Assembly: GCA_022606135.1 (NCBI GenBank)
Contig: JABYQN010000007.1
Location: forward strand, 124,001-188,000
Source: Fomes fomentarius
Taxonomy: Eukaryota > Basidiomycota > Agaricomycetes > Polyporales > Polyporaceae
Direction: 5' to 3'
Length of the DNA: 64,000 bases
Of this stretch, positions 44,026 through 55,027 are shown one piece after another. A program made the translations under genes and the position numbers. Every line of letters begins with the position of its first letter. Position 1 is the stretch's first letter. Below the pieces are notes generated by a model. It was given only the letters and a program-made list of their open reading frames with translations. It did no database searches and was not told the origin of the DNA.

Positions 44026-47000
44026 ATGTCCTCCACCCCTCGCGCCGCGAGTCCCGTGAACAGCCCCGCGCAGGTCGCGCGCAGCCCATTCCGCTTCTCC
44101 GCCGCCCTCCAGGACTTGGAGACAGGACGAAGGCGTAGCAAGCTTCCTGACCTCCTTACACGCAAGCGGACGTCGTCAGTGCCGCACAGGAAGGACAAGG
44201 ACACTCAGCCTGGTGCGTAGCCCTCCTGTCTTCTCCCCACCACATCGGAGCGCCCACTTTCTCGTCCACATCCGTGGAATGTTAAAAGACCCACGCTGTA
44301 TGCTTCGAGCATGGGGGCAGCAGAGCCCCTTCATTTTTGTGCTTGGTGTATACGTTGGTGCACGCGTACGCTGTCCGCCTAGCGTTCTTGGTGGGCGCTG
44401 CGCCCTACGTACACACCGCAACGTCAACAGCCGGGCACCATTGTCGAACAGCTGCGAAAATTCCCGGAGCTTCTTCGTCTCCACGCCGCGCCATCTCCAT
44501 CTCAGCGTCTTCCGCCATATTTGTCGCGTTTGCCTGCACAAGTGAGCTGACAAGCCAACGATTGGCAGACCCATTTACAGCGCATCCCTCGGGCTCTGCG
44601 TCATTCGTTACATATGAAGATCCCTCTTCCACCGCGCCCTCTGCCCCAAGCATGTCTCCCTCCTCGCCGTCGTCACCACTCAATCCTATCACCAGTCCGC
44701 CGAAACGCAGCCGTGGGAGCCTCCTCTTCTCCTCGGGTGTCACCCTCCCTTTCGCAAGGACACGCAACAAGAGCAAGAAATTACGTCCTCCTCCGACATC
44801 TACCCAGTTCATGTTCTCTGAGGTGATCGAGATCTCAGCTCCACCCCCCTTGCCTCCAGAGGAAGATGAGGACCGTGAACGTCTGCGCGACGCGGCGGCA
44901 CAGTCTATTGGGCTCGATCCTGTGCTACTGGAGGACCGTGAGAGTCTTTCTTCACGGTCCCATACACGATCCTTCTCGCTCTCGCATACGCGTTCGGAGC
45001 GGTCAAGGTCAAGATCCCGTTCTCGTTCGCGCTCTGCATCCCCAACGCGTTCAAGAGCGCGGGCGAAAAGCCCTCGTGCAGAGACGCCCGTGACGCGTAC
45101 ATTGCCACCCTTCCCGGCATGCCAATCTACACTTTCACCCTGGGTTCAGCGTGCGTCCAAAGTGGCCAAGCATTACCCGCCGACGTCCCTACTGCTATAT
45201 GCCCTGGCAAAGCAATGGAAATCGCGCGTCCTCGTTCTGACGTCTTCGCCGGCGTCTGGATCTGGTCCGCCGACACACACCACTTCGTTCTCGTCTCAGT
45301 CACAATCTCCTTATTCTACTCATTCTTCCGCGTCGCTGCCACAGAATGTGGCGCACCTCCACGTCTTCAAGTCCGACAACGGTGGCGATCGAGAACTGGA
45401 ACGAGTAGAGATCGGCGCTGACAGCGTCGTCTTTGTCTCAGAAGACGAAATTGGGGGACGTCGCGAGGCCGTGAGGATTCGCGGTATGAGGGGAGCAGAG
45501 ATGACCCTATCTATGGCTGACCAAGCAGAATGGATTGCTGCCATCAAGCACGCCGTTCTAAGTGAAAGGTACAGGTTGCTCAGCTTCACGCCGAGCACAG
45601 TAACTAATCATCACCCGCAGATCTGTTCGTGCGGGACTCGGAGCCATGACCCAAAGCAACGGAGTTGAACCTCGAGGGGATCTCGACGTCATGTTGTCAA
45701 TGCGGGCACAGGGTATCTTCCCACCATCTCCGCCCGTGGCGACCTCAGCGACTACGGCCACTCCGGCGGTGACATACTCTCACAGTCAGACTGCTTCTGC
45801 AGCAGGGACGTCTTCTGCGGTACCCTCCCTTCGCTCTGCATCGCCTCCGCCGCGGCCACCGTCTGTCGCCGTCTCCGCATTGCGTGGGTTGTTTGGAGCG
45901 AGTCGTCCGCGCTCGCCGTCAAGTGCAACTATCGATACCACTTCATTTGGCTCTATACCGGAGCGTGGTGGGGCAGAGACACCACCACTACCAGAGGACT
46001 CATCTTTCGGGCGCGCTGGGACCAGCCTGCTCGGCATGTTGCGTTCGAACAGCGTGTCAGGAGAGCGACCCCTATCCCCTACAACCCCGATATCTTCTGT
46101 TCCGAGTACACCCCGCGTAGGCACTACCTCACCCAGCGACCTTCCGGTACAGATGGGTTTGATCTCGCCTTCGGCGCCTCTCGACCAGAAGATCGTCCAG
46201 GACAAGGATCGTGATAACATACTTCCAGTCTTTGCTCGCGGAGATAGGAGTATCATTGGTCTGGGACTAACCGGGTTGAATGGGAGCCTTGACGAACACG
46301 TCACCAAATTCCATAGCAACGGCGTCCCACTACTTGGTGCTTCATTGCATCCTCCCCCTAGGCGGAGAGCGTGGACAGCTAGTGGGACTCCTCCAACGAC
46401 AAGGCCTAACGGGGATCACAATGGTTTTGCATACACCCATACCAACGCGAGCACCGCCGAGACTCTAGGAGTAAGACATAATGGGAGTGCCTTCCTATCA
46501 CCCCACACAACATCACCTGCCCTGTCAGCAACTACTTCTCCCTCGCCGATATCCCCATCCAACACATCAAGTCCGAGATTCAGCCCGAGCCCGAGCTTGA
46601 GTCCAAGCTTGAGTGCAAACGGTGTGGGGTCGTCATCGCCTCATCAAAAGCAGGATGGTCGACCGCGTTCCTCTTGGTCCTCAGTATCATCGCTTGGTTC
46701 CAACGAGCAATCTCCTCCGCGAACATCTTTCGATGTAGTACCCAAGCGTTGGTCGCGACAAGGCGTACTACCCAAACGACTGACCCCTCCCAGCGGTCCT
46801 CCTCCAGCTACTCCTCCGTCAGCCCCTGCACCCCTGCCGACCTCGTCGCCAAGCAGTCGTTCTTCAATGCAGCAGCAACGTCATCCATATGCTGCAGACA
46901 GCCCTCCAAGCCGCACACCCTCACAGCGTTCTACGCACAGCCCGCAAAGCATCATGTCGGGCTTGCAGAACTTCGCGAAGCGCCAGTCCAGCTCGTCTGT

Positions 47001-48048
47001 ACGGAGTGACACTACAGTAAGCACGACACAAAGCCGAGCTACTGGAGGCAGCAGCTTCATCGGGCAAATGCTCATGCAGCCTCCTCAACCCGCTACTAGC
47101 CATGTGCGCCCAAGGTCGTCACACAGGGTGTCGGTTCCACCTCCACAACGGCCAATACCTAGTATGGCACTCCCGCCGACTCCTAATCCAGGCATGGAGG
47201 GCTCTGCCAGCATATTGCCACTCCCGGCACTGGCACCTAGTCCGCTTCGCTCGTCAGGTTATCCCTCACGTCCGCCGCATTCTGCGCCAGCGACGAGAAC
47301 AAGCTTCCGAGAGTCCTTCACACTACGGACCAGTCGATTCTCATTGTCGCCACCGACGCAGCCGCCCTCGTCGGTTCTTCCGCCTCGCCCCGATGAACTA
47401 GGAAACACGATGCGTCCCTCGCATCATCGCCGCAGTACGAGCAGTGGTAGTCCTATCAGCTTGCCCACCATCCCTGCGTCGCCCAGTCCCTTTGTAGTTC
47501 CAGTCACTCCACTGAATGACCCCCTTCAGCCCTCTCCATTAGCGCCGCCCGCACCGACTCCTAGTCGTCCCACCTCTCTCATCAAGCGCCGTCTCCGCAT
47601 GCTCAGTGCACCTTCCCCCATGCCTCCTCCCTCAAATCCGCTCCCTAACCCTCCTCCCTCACCGGCGCCATCCTCGATCAACCCCTACTCTCTCCCTCCC
47701 ACTCCCATCGGCGAGCCCATCACTACGTTCCAAACCGACCTCAACTTCATGGCGATCGTGCCCACCCCGCCACAATCTCCGCTCTCGCCTGTACATCCGA
47801 TCGTCTCTCCTCTTCTCCCGCCGCCTCCAGAACAGTCCCCAGAGATTCACGGGATCACCTCGCTTTCTCCCCCGCCGCGTCGGGGGTCCAGGCAGATGTC
47901 TGTGCTGCGGATGGAGTTAGATAGCGACGAGGACGAGAAGCAGCAGCTGGAGTTGAACTTGAGCAGCTCAGTTGACTCGCCGGTGCGGAAGCCCCTCTCG
48001 CTCTCGCCGCAGCAGTCGGTCGCGTCGCTGGAAGACGCGTGCACATAG
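44026..48048 (+). CDS. PH-like domain protein with long Ser/Pro-rich tail
   Basis: Likely three exons, 44026-44212, 44569-45568 and 45621-48048; 3615 nt, 1204 residues. The N-terminus is Ser/Arg-rich. An alternating Ser/Arg block (about residues 200-225, SRSRSRSRSRS) precedes a PH-like domain at about 250-393: YALAKQWKSRVLVLTS, AHLHVFKSDNGGDRELERVE, DSVVFVSEDE and MADQAEWIAAIKHAV. That suggests phosphoinositide or membrane-cortex binding. The last 800 residues are low complexity, Ser/Pro/Thr-rich with PPPP runs that could bind SH3 or WW domains. The start of exon 2 is uncertain: with the acceptor at 44568 the first intron is 356 nt, longer than usual, and extra small exons could lie inside it. 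The 45569-45620 intron is well supported. No named family recognised. Confidence 0.75.
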
Positions 48049-48776
48049 GCATACAGTATATCCTCAGTATAGATGCGCCTCCACCGCCTTTTCGTCTGTG
48101 TTCTTCTCGTCTTCCCGCATACGTACATCGTACATTCGCCCACATGGGCAGTGTGCGCTGCGCCCTTCTTCCTCTTCTACGCTTGTGTGTTCTGTATCTC
48201 CATATTTGCGTTTTCGTGTTCCGTGTTCCGTGCTACGTGCTCTACGTTCGTCTTGTTCTCTGGTTTTTCCGACGCCTGGATCGGGTCTCTATTTCTTCGT
48301 GTATCATGCCACAACTACGCCCCTCACGACGTACGCGTTACGTTTGCCGCTCGTTTGACATACCTCACTCCTCTCATGGATGTATTTCCCATCCTGGCCC
48401 GTTGGCCATTGCTATAGTTACGGTTACGGTCACATGAACAGCTACAGTACCATCTTCCCCTTCCTCTACTTATCTCGCGGCGTTTTGCGGGGCGCAATAA
48501 CTCTCTGACCGATATAGTTGACATCTGTACTATATTCATGCTACACGACTCTTGGAACCATTCGTGCGTGCCCGAGTGATTGCAATTTGTCTACAAAGTT
48601 GGCGGTAGAGGCGAAAGGTTGCGAATCATGGTACACATCCCCGCCATTTCGACCGTACGCTGCATTCGTCTGAGAACTTAAGACCTGATGGTCATATTCA
48701 TGCCAAGAACACTCTCAAGTAGCGAGGTGTGCATTATCGTAGATATCAAATTATAGCACAAGCACAGTATGGTACT
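48049..48776. other. Convergent 3' intergenic region
   Basis: About 730 bases between two stop codons facing each other. T/C-rich with TTCGTGTTCCGTG-like imperfect repeats near 48210-48240. No coding frame of interest, no RNA gene. Confidence 0.5.
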
Positions 48777-49887
48777 CTAGATTTTGACACCAGTGTGAAT
48801 GCTGGCGATACCGTCCCAAAGGTCGACCCATGCGCCGCCCTTGCCCTCATGCAAAGCCCCAGTCGTGAAACCCGCGTCCTGGATCATTTTTGCGAACTCG
48901 GGCTGGGGCGGGAACCGGCGGATGCTCTCGACGAGGTACTGGTATGACGCACGGTCGCCGGCGAGAATCGTGCCGAGGAGCGGGATGACCGAGAACGAGT
49001 ACTGGTCGTAGATGCTGTCGGACGAATGTGTGTTCATGTGAGCAGGGCTTGGAGGAAATGGGTGGAAACTCACGTGCGAAGGAGAGGATTGTTCACCCTG
49101 CTGAACTCGAGGCAGGCGAAGGTACCGCCGGGCTTGAGGACGCGGTAGGCCTCCTTGAGGACGTCGGGGATGGAGGTACAGTTGCGGATACCAAATGCGA
49201 TGGTGTACAGGTCGTACGTGTTTGGAGGAAACTCGGATTCCGACATGCTTTGTGCGTTCGCCTCTTTGAACGCAATCTGGGGAGCTGCAGAGAACAATGT
49301 GATATAGCGTAAGAGGAGGACAACACCACATGAGTACAGGAGAATGAATCGCGGGCACACGTACTGTTGTGATACATCGTCTTCTTAAACCGTTTGTGGC
49401 CCTCCTTCAGCATCTCTCCGTTGATGTCCACGACGTCCACACTCGTCTCCCGGTCCGCGTACTTATCCCGCGCGGAGTCCAGTATCCTGAGTGCGATGTC
49501 CCCAGTGCCGCCCGCGACGTCGATGCACCGCAGCGGCCCCCGCGCGCCGGGCTTGAGCCTGGACACGAACTCGTCCTTCCACAGTCGATGCACGCCCATG
49601 GACATGGCGTCGTTCATGAGGTCGTACGAGCCCGCGACGCTATCGAACACGTTCCGCACGAGCGACTCCTTCGCCTCCTCCGGGACCGTCTGGAACCCAA
49701 AGTGCGTCGTCCGCTGGTCGTAGCTCACGTTCGCACCCGGCGAGCTTGGGCTCGCTCCAGAGCCTGAGCCGGGCGTCGTCTGTTGTGCATTTTGCTGTAT
49801 GTGTCGGACAGCGGCAAAGTGTCGGGGTTGAAGACGAGACTGAGAGAGGAGAGGGCTCGCGTTCGCGAGACGGAGCGTGCGCTGCAT
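48777..49887 (-). CDS. COQ5: Ubiquinone biosynthesis C-methyltransferase Coq5
   Basis: Three exons, 49887-49365, 49284-49074 and 49014-48777; 972 nt, 323 residues. It performs the SAM-dependent C-methylation in ubiquinone synthesis, on the matrix side of the mitochondrial inner membrane. The first 32 residues are Arg-rich and lack acid, as a mitochondrial presequence should. Then come THFGFQTV and [20 protein letters not shown], the SAM loop [13 protein letters not shown] (about 123-135), [19 protein letters not shown] and the C-terminal block [18 protein letters not shown], all UbiE/COQ5 hallmarks. The frame is open upstream to 50175, but the ATG at 49887 starts the presequence. It shares a short divergent promoter with FCF2. 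Confidence 0.96.
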
Positions 49888-50070
49888 GACGGTGTACGGT
49901 CTTCGGAGGCGCGTGACGGGGTCCTGGGGGTTTGGCACGATCGGGCGGAAGGACCTCGGGGACTCTATGTATGCTTTCAATTTGTCTAGAGGGCGTCTAC
50001 AGGGACTTTCGGTGCTCCGCCGCTCATAGCTCTTCTTCTGACCTTTCGTCCATCTCCTATCTGGAAGACT
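49888..50070. promoter_or_regulatory. Short bidirectional promoter COQ5 / FCF2
   Basis: Only 183 bases separate the ATG of COQ5 (minus, 49887) from the ATG of FCF2 (plus, 50071). Both transcription starts and 5' leaders must fit here or overlap the neighbouring gene. No TATA box is evident. Assignment is by geometry. Confidence 0.6.
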
Positions 50071-51283
50071 ATGACCGTGACTGCACTTGACAAAGGAAAG
50101 GGACGTGCGCGTCCCGAAGATCTGGAAGAGGCAGTGGTCGCGCAAGAGATTGCAGGAAGCGCCTCTTCTTCGCACTCCTCAGACTCGGATTCGGACTCGG
50201 ATAGCGATTCTTCGGACGACTCGTCTGACAGCGATTCAGGCTCTTCGTCAGAAGAGGACGTGACACCAGAGTTCTTGGAGTCGTTATTGGAAAAGGCGCG
50301 ACAGAACGCGAGAGCGAAGGCGGCCACTCGATCTCTCGCAAACAGCGGCGGGGAGGAGGAGGAATTCATCCAGCTAGGCTCGGATGACGAGGAGAAGAAA
50401 GAGCCGTACGTCCCACACTATATATCTACAGAGCTCATGGATCGACATAGCCTCATATGACGGGCTCCCAGACCATTACCACCGCTAGACACCGGCTCGC
50501 TCCCCGCGCCGTACATCACTCTCCCAGAAAGCCGCGGGGCAGGCCCGTCCAAGCTGCGCGACCCAGACGTCGAACAAATCGAAAAAGCCGCCGCATCCGT
50601 CATCTCCGCTCCCGCTGCACCCGCACCTCCCGAGCTCACGAAAGATGGGAAGAAGCTCACCAAGAAAGAGATGAAGAAGGTGCGCTCCCTCCTCCCTGCT
50701 CCCTTCCCTACCTTCCTTGCCTCGCACACCTTGGAAAGCCCTATCACACCCCTAATGCATCCTCCTTACTTCCACATTGACATTGTCATTGACCAGATGA
50801 AGAACACAACCGCTGGTGCGGGCTGGTTTGACCTCCCCGCGCCGCCAGAGTCCGAGCTTCCCCGGCTCTACCGCGAAGTCGAGGCCCTCCGCCTGCACAA
50901 GCAGCTCGACCCGAAGCAGTTCTACCGCAAGGAGCCCGGCGAGGGGAAGGGCATCAAAGGCCTCCCCAAGCACTTCGCCGTACGTCTCTCTCTTCCCTCC
51001 CTCTCGCTCTTCCCTTCTTTCCCTGCTCACCTTTCAACGACAACGACAACGTCCTATGCAGATCGGCACCATTCTCCCGACGAACACGCCCTTCGGCGGC
51101 GGCGGGAGCGCAGACAACCTCGCGCGCTCCAGCCGCAAACGCACGCTCGTCGACGAGCTCGTGGACGACGCCGAGGCGCGGAGCTACGCCAAGAAGAAAT
51201 TCAAGGAGCTCCAGACCGTGCGGGGAGCCCGGGGCAGGGGCACGCTCGCCGCGAAGAAGGCGTTGCGGAAACCAAAGTGGTAG
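50071..51283 (+). CDS. FCF2: rRNA-processing protein Fcf2
   Basis: Four exons: 50071-50405, 50472-50679, 50797-50979, 51062-51283; 948 nt, 315 residues. Fcf2 acts in the nucleolus in early cleavage of the 35S pre-rRNA for the small ribosomal subunit. The N-terminal third is acidic with a Ser/Asp repeat (SDSDSDSDSDSSDDSSDSDS), common in nucleolar proteins. The Fcf2 domain is in the C-terminal half: AGWFDLPAPPESELPRLYRE, LRLHKQLDPKQFYRKE, LPKHFAIGTI and a basic tail with DDAEARSYAKKKFKELQ ending in RKPKW. The junction at 50979/51062 joins PKHFA to IGTILP as expected. The human relative is DNTTIP2. Longer than yeast Fcf2 because of the acidic N-terminus. Confidence 0.93.
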
Positions 51284-52336
51284 TATGCAGCAATGCCCGA
51301 TGTTCGCGGTATACACACGCTGCTTCTTCATCTGTGTAGTCGGTTTTCTACTCCGGAAATACTCATGGGCCGACAATTTCACGCATGTTGGCCGTCTTTT
51401 CGCACCGTTCGCGACAATGTTGAGCGGCACACAGCAGTGCACAGTGCACACAGACAACGGAAGGATCGAGAGAGAGAGAGAGAGAGAGAGAAGAAAGAGC
51501 CTTTAGATGCGTACTGGTACAGTGGGATTGCGGTACACGGAGAGACACGACGGCAGAAGAGACAGCGAGCAGACAGTACGTAGACGCAGAGACGAGGAAG
51601 ACAAGGGGGGCGGGAGGGGATAGAACGGGGGCGAAACAGCAAAAGACGGAAAATGTCCGGGTCTGTAGGTGGAATGAATGATTAGCGGCGCACCGCCCCT
51701 TGAGAGGCGAAGCAGAGCGACCATGGGGCGACCGCGTACCGTACAAGGATGAGCACGAACCGTGGACGGGAACGCGGGGAATGTGTGGGCTTGGTACAGA
51801 CGGTCTGTACAGCCGTTGAGACAGGAAGGTAGGCGGGAGGAAGGGACAGTGGAGTGGGGAAGTCGGTGATGGTATGCACAGGGAAGCAAGTGCACCAGCA
51901 ATCGACAATTTTGTACGACGGGGAGCAAGGGGGTTCGCGGAAGCAGGGAGGGAGAGGGCAGGGGTTTGACAAAGAACACAGGACAAAAGAGGAGACACAA
52001 AAACCCGTCACGGCACACCGGCCACGGCTGATGCCCAACAAACGGCACTCAACACTCGAGCGAGTGAAGAGACGAAAGTACGAAGGGGAAAGCGAAGAGC
52101 AAGGACCGGCGTGGAAGGAAGGAAAGGAAGGACGGGCAAGCGGGGCAGTGTAGCAAAGGAAGATGAGGAAAGCATGGAGACAGCAGTCGGACACGACACA
52201 ACGAACGGCACAACGACAACACGGCGCACGGCGGCGCCGAACATACACACCTGGACGGCGGCGATGGAGCAGGGAGGCCTTGCAAGCATACCATACCATA
52301 CCATGCCATTCGCCACCACTCCAAGAGTGCGTAGAC
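51284..52336. other. Convergent 3' intergenic region with GA microsatellite
   Basis: About 1 kb between the FCF2 stop and the stop of the coiled-coil protein gene on the other strand. Purine-rich on the plus strand, with a GA dinucleotide run at about 51468-51492. Many open frames cross it on both strands, but they are biased-composition shadows. A further 3' exon of the minus-strand gene cannot be excluded. Confidence 0.5.
51468..51492. repeat. GA dinucleotide microsatellite
   Basis: About twelve consecutive GA units within the purine-rich 3' spacer. Confidence 0.85.
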
Positions 52337-55027
52337 TCACTCTTCCATGGGTTCCGGCGACCGCACATGTCGCCGCGGTGGAGGGGACGCCTCCCTCTCC
52401 CTATCCCGCTCTCTGTCCTGCTCTCTTTCCCGCTCCCTCTCGCGCTCTCCTTCTCTCTCCCTATCTCGATCCTCCCCAGACATTCTCTGGCCGGACGACC
52501 GCCTGACCAATCCTGGCTTCTCCTGGCTCTGGATGAGCGACGACACCCTCGACCCACGTTCGCGTTCGCGTTCTCCTGCTGCGACCGACGGTGCAGGGGG
52601 CAGCGTCGTCCTCGAGCTCCGGGGCGACCACGGTCTCCCGGGGTTCCACCCATGCGGGGCCGGATGTTGGTGTTGAAGCTGAAGCTGGTGCTGGTGCTGG
52701 TGTTGATGCTGATGCTGATGTTGGTGTCTCTCCGGCGCAGTGGCAGACGGCGGCGGCGGCAGCCTCCCTCCTCCGATCCCCGTATCCCTCTCCCTATCTC
52801 GCGCAGAGACCGATGGTCTATGCGGATGCGGGTGCGACTGTGGATGGGAAGCATGCGCCGCCTCCCCGCGTGTGTCCAGTCGGATAGCAGAGACAGATAG
52901 CCTCCTCCCCATATCAAACGGCACGGGCGAGCCCGTCTGAGACCCGGGGAAGCTCCTGCTTTCTCCCTCCCTCGCGTGCTGCTCTCCCAGTCTATCAAGC
53001 TGCGTCGGGGAAATCGCGCGGCGCACCTGTTCCGGATGGTGACCCGGCCTCCCCACCGCCGAATGCGGCTGGGCCTGCTCGACGGGCGGGAACGTGTACG
53101 ACTCCTGCACTATCGAGCCAGAAGCAGGGCCTGTGAGCGGGATCCCATTCGCCTTCGCCTTGCCCTTGAGGCCGATCGTGCCCATGTTCGGGCTGTAACC
53201 GTGTGTGCCCTGGCCCTGGGTGACCACCGCGAGCGACGTCCTCGGCCCTCCCAACCCAGACCCCTGTACCTGCAACGCGTACTCCAACTCCTCCACCCTC
53301 CTATGCAGCCCGTGTATCTCGTCCTGCAACGGTGCGACGCGGCGCTCAACCGCGGCGGCGACGAGCTCGTCGAGATGCTCCTGCTGGCGCTGCAGCGCGA
53401 CGGTTAGCGCATGGCTCTTCTGCAGCTGTTCGCCAAGCCACGTCTTGAGCGTCTTCGAGTCCGCGAGCGCGTCGTAGAACATCTCAAACGGCGCGAGGAA
53501 CGCCGACTTCTCGCTCGCGTAGTGCGGGTGCGCGAGCGCGGACGGCGTCGGCGGCACGAGCGTCGTCGCAATCGGCACCGACGCAGTGGGTGGCGAGCGT
53601 CCCGTCCCAGAGATAGACGTGACGCTCAGGTTTGGATGGCTTACCGCTCCCAACCCCATTCCCGTTCCCATTCCCATTCCCATTCCTGTCGACGGCCCTG
53701 CTGTGAGGGGACCTCGTGAGATGCTCAGTCGTGTGGGTGTTGGGGGCACACGGCTCGCTGTGATACGCTGGGTGCTCTGCCCGGGGCCGAGCACTGGCGG
53801 AAGGCTTGGGAGCGCCATGCCGCTGAGTCGGCCGGACGCGCCGCCCTGGTTGAGCCCCGCGCGGGGGATCGGGGGTGCGCTCTGGATGGACGGTGGCAGG
53901 CGGTCTGCGTTCGGGCTGATCATAATGTCCGCGGGCTTGCCTTTTGCACCCCCGAGTGTGCGGGTGGCGCGGCGGCGTGCGAAGCTGATGGGTGGTGGTG
54001 GCAGCGCATGACCAGGCACTGAGCCGTGCTGGTCGGGCATAGGAGGTGGTGGGGGCTGGAGGCCGGGTCCTTGGGTGGTTGAAGGACTAGATGGGCGCGC
54101 GAGAGGTGAGAGCGCACGATTATGTAGCGACATACTGGAAGAAGGGCCGGCGATGGATCGTCGGGAAACCACCGTTGCCGCAGAAGCGTTGGGACTACGT
54201 CCACCCGGACGCGTGTTGGAAGGTGCTTTGGCAGGCGGTTGGCGCTCGTCATGGGGTGGTGGTGGTGGTGGTGGTGGCGGGGCGTTGACGACATTGAGGG
54301 AGACAGAGGGCGAGGCGAGGGAGACGATGCCTGCGGTGCTGCCGCGGCGCTGCTCGATGAGCTCCTTCTGCTGCTGCTTGATGGAAAGCATGGAGCGGAC
54401 CTGCTCTATTGCAGCAGTGTCGTCGCGGGGAATGGGGAGGCCCATGACGACTGGTGAGATCGATTTAGCGGCCTCGGCAGCAGGAGTTCTGACGTCGGTG
54501 TCGATTGGATGTGAGATGCCGCTTATCGTGACCCGGCGTTTCTTGCTAGGAGAGGGTTTCGCGGCGGAGGACGCGGGCGCGGCGGCAGCGTCCTGTGGGG
54601 CGAGGTGGGAGTCATGGCTCGGAGGGGGCGCGTTGCGAATGGTGGGCGAGGGCAGATTGTCGTACTCGGACTCCTGCTTGATCCTGACGGTTCTCGGAGA
54701 GCGTCGCTCGCTGACGGAAGTGGTTGAGGGGATTTGGACAAAGAAAGGCGGGGCAGGAGGGGCTACTCACTCTGAGCGGTCGCTGTCATCATCCGAGTGG
54801 GCAGAGGGGTCTGGATGGGACCTCTTGCGGGAGGAGGTGGATTGCCTATCGGGCATGGTCGGGCGATGGTCGTCTGTGACGGACGGGAGGCGGCCGTTGA
54901 GCTGGAGAGGAGAAGCGCGGGGGTGGATTGGAGGAAGAGCATTGTTTGCGTCAGAGATTCTGTTGAGGGAGGGAGCGCCGAAGGCCTGCGCGAAGGAAGG
55001 AAGCGACTGCGGTGGTTGGGTCGCCAT
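52337..55027 (-). CDS. Coiled-coil protein with low-complexity His/Gln and Arg/Glu tracts
   Basis: Two exons, 55027-54771 and 54710-52337; 2631 nt, 876 residues. Conserved-looking segments: N-terminal QSLPSFAQAFGAPSLNRISD; residues about 150-200 with KKRRVTISGISHPIDTD (basic, NLS-like) and GLPIPRDDTAAIEQVRSML running into a Gln/Glu-rich helix; and a coiled coil at about 470-545 (LGEQLQKSHALTVALQRQQE, EIHGLHRRVEELEYALQ). Between them lie Pro runs and Met/Gly repeats. The C-terminus has an alternating His/Gln tract (about 52680-52735) and a strongly charged Arg/Glu/Asp stretch just before the end. The start at 55027 opens right onto the conserved part. A nuclear, possibly transcriptional scaffold is a guess; I recognise no named family. 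The stop overlaps a consensus splice donor (GAGTGAGT), so another 3' exon is possible. Confidence 0.75.
52677..52735. repeat. Imperfect CTG/GTG triplet tract coding a His/Gln repeat
   Basis: Alternating GCTGGTG-type triplets, read on the minus strand as a His-Gln alternation in the coiled-coil gene. Length-variable in nature for such tracts; here about ten pairs. Confidence 0.7.

Noticed and set aside
49888..50175. N-terminal extension of the COQ5 frame upstream of 49887
   Set aside because: It would overlap the FCF2 start on the other strand, and the ATG at 49887 begins a good mitochondrial presequence.
52163..52900. 245-codon plus-strand frame
   Set aside because: Antisense to the 3' part of the coiled-coil gene; its Arg/Leu repeats are the mirror of that gene's Arg/Glu and His/Gln tracts.
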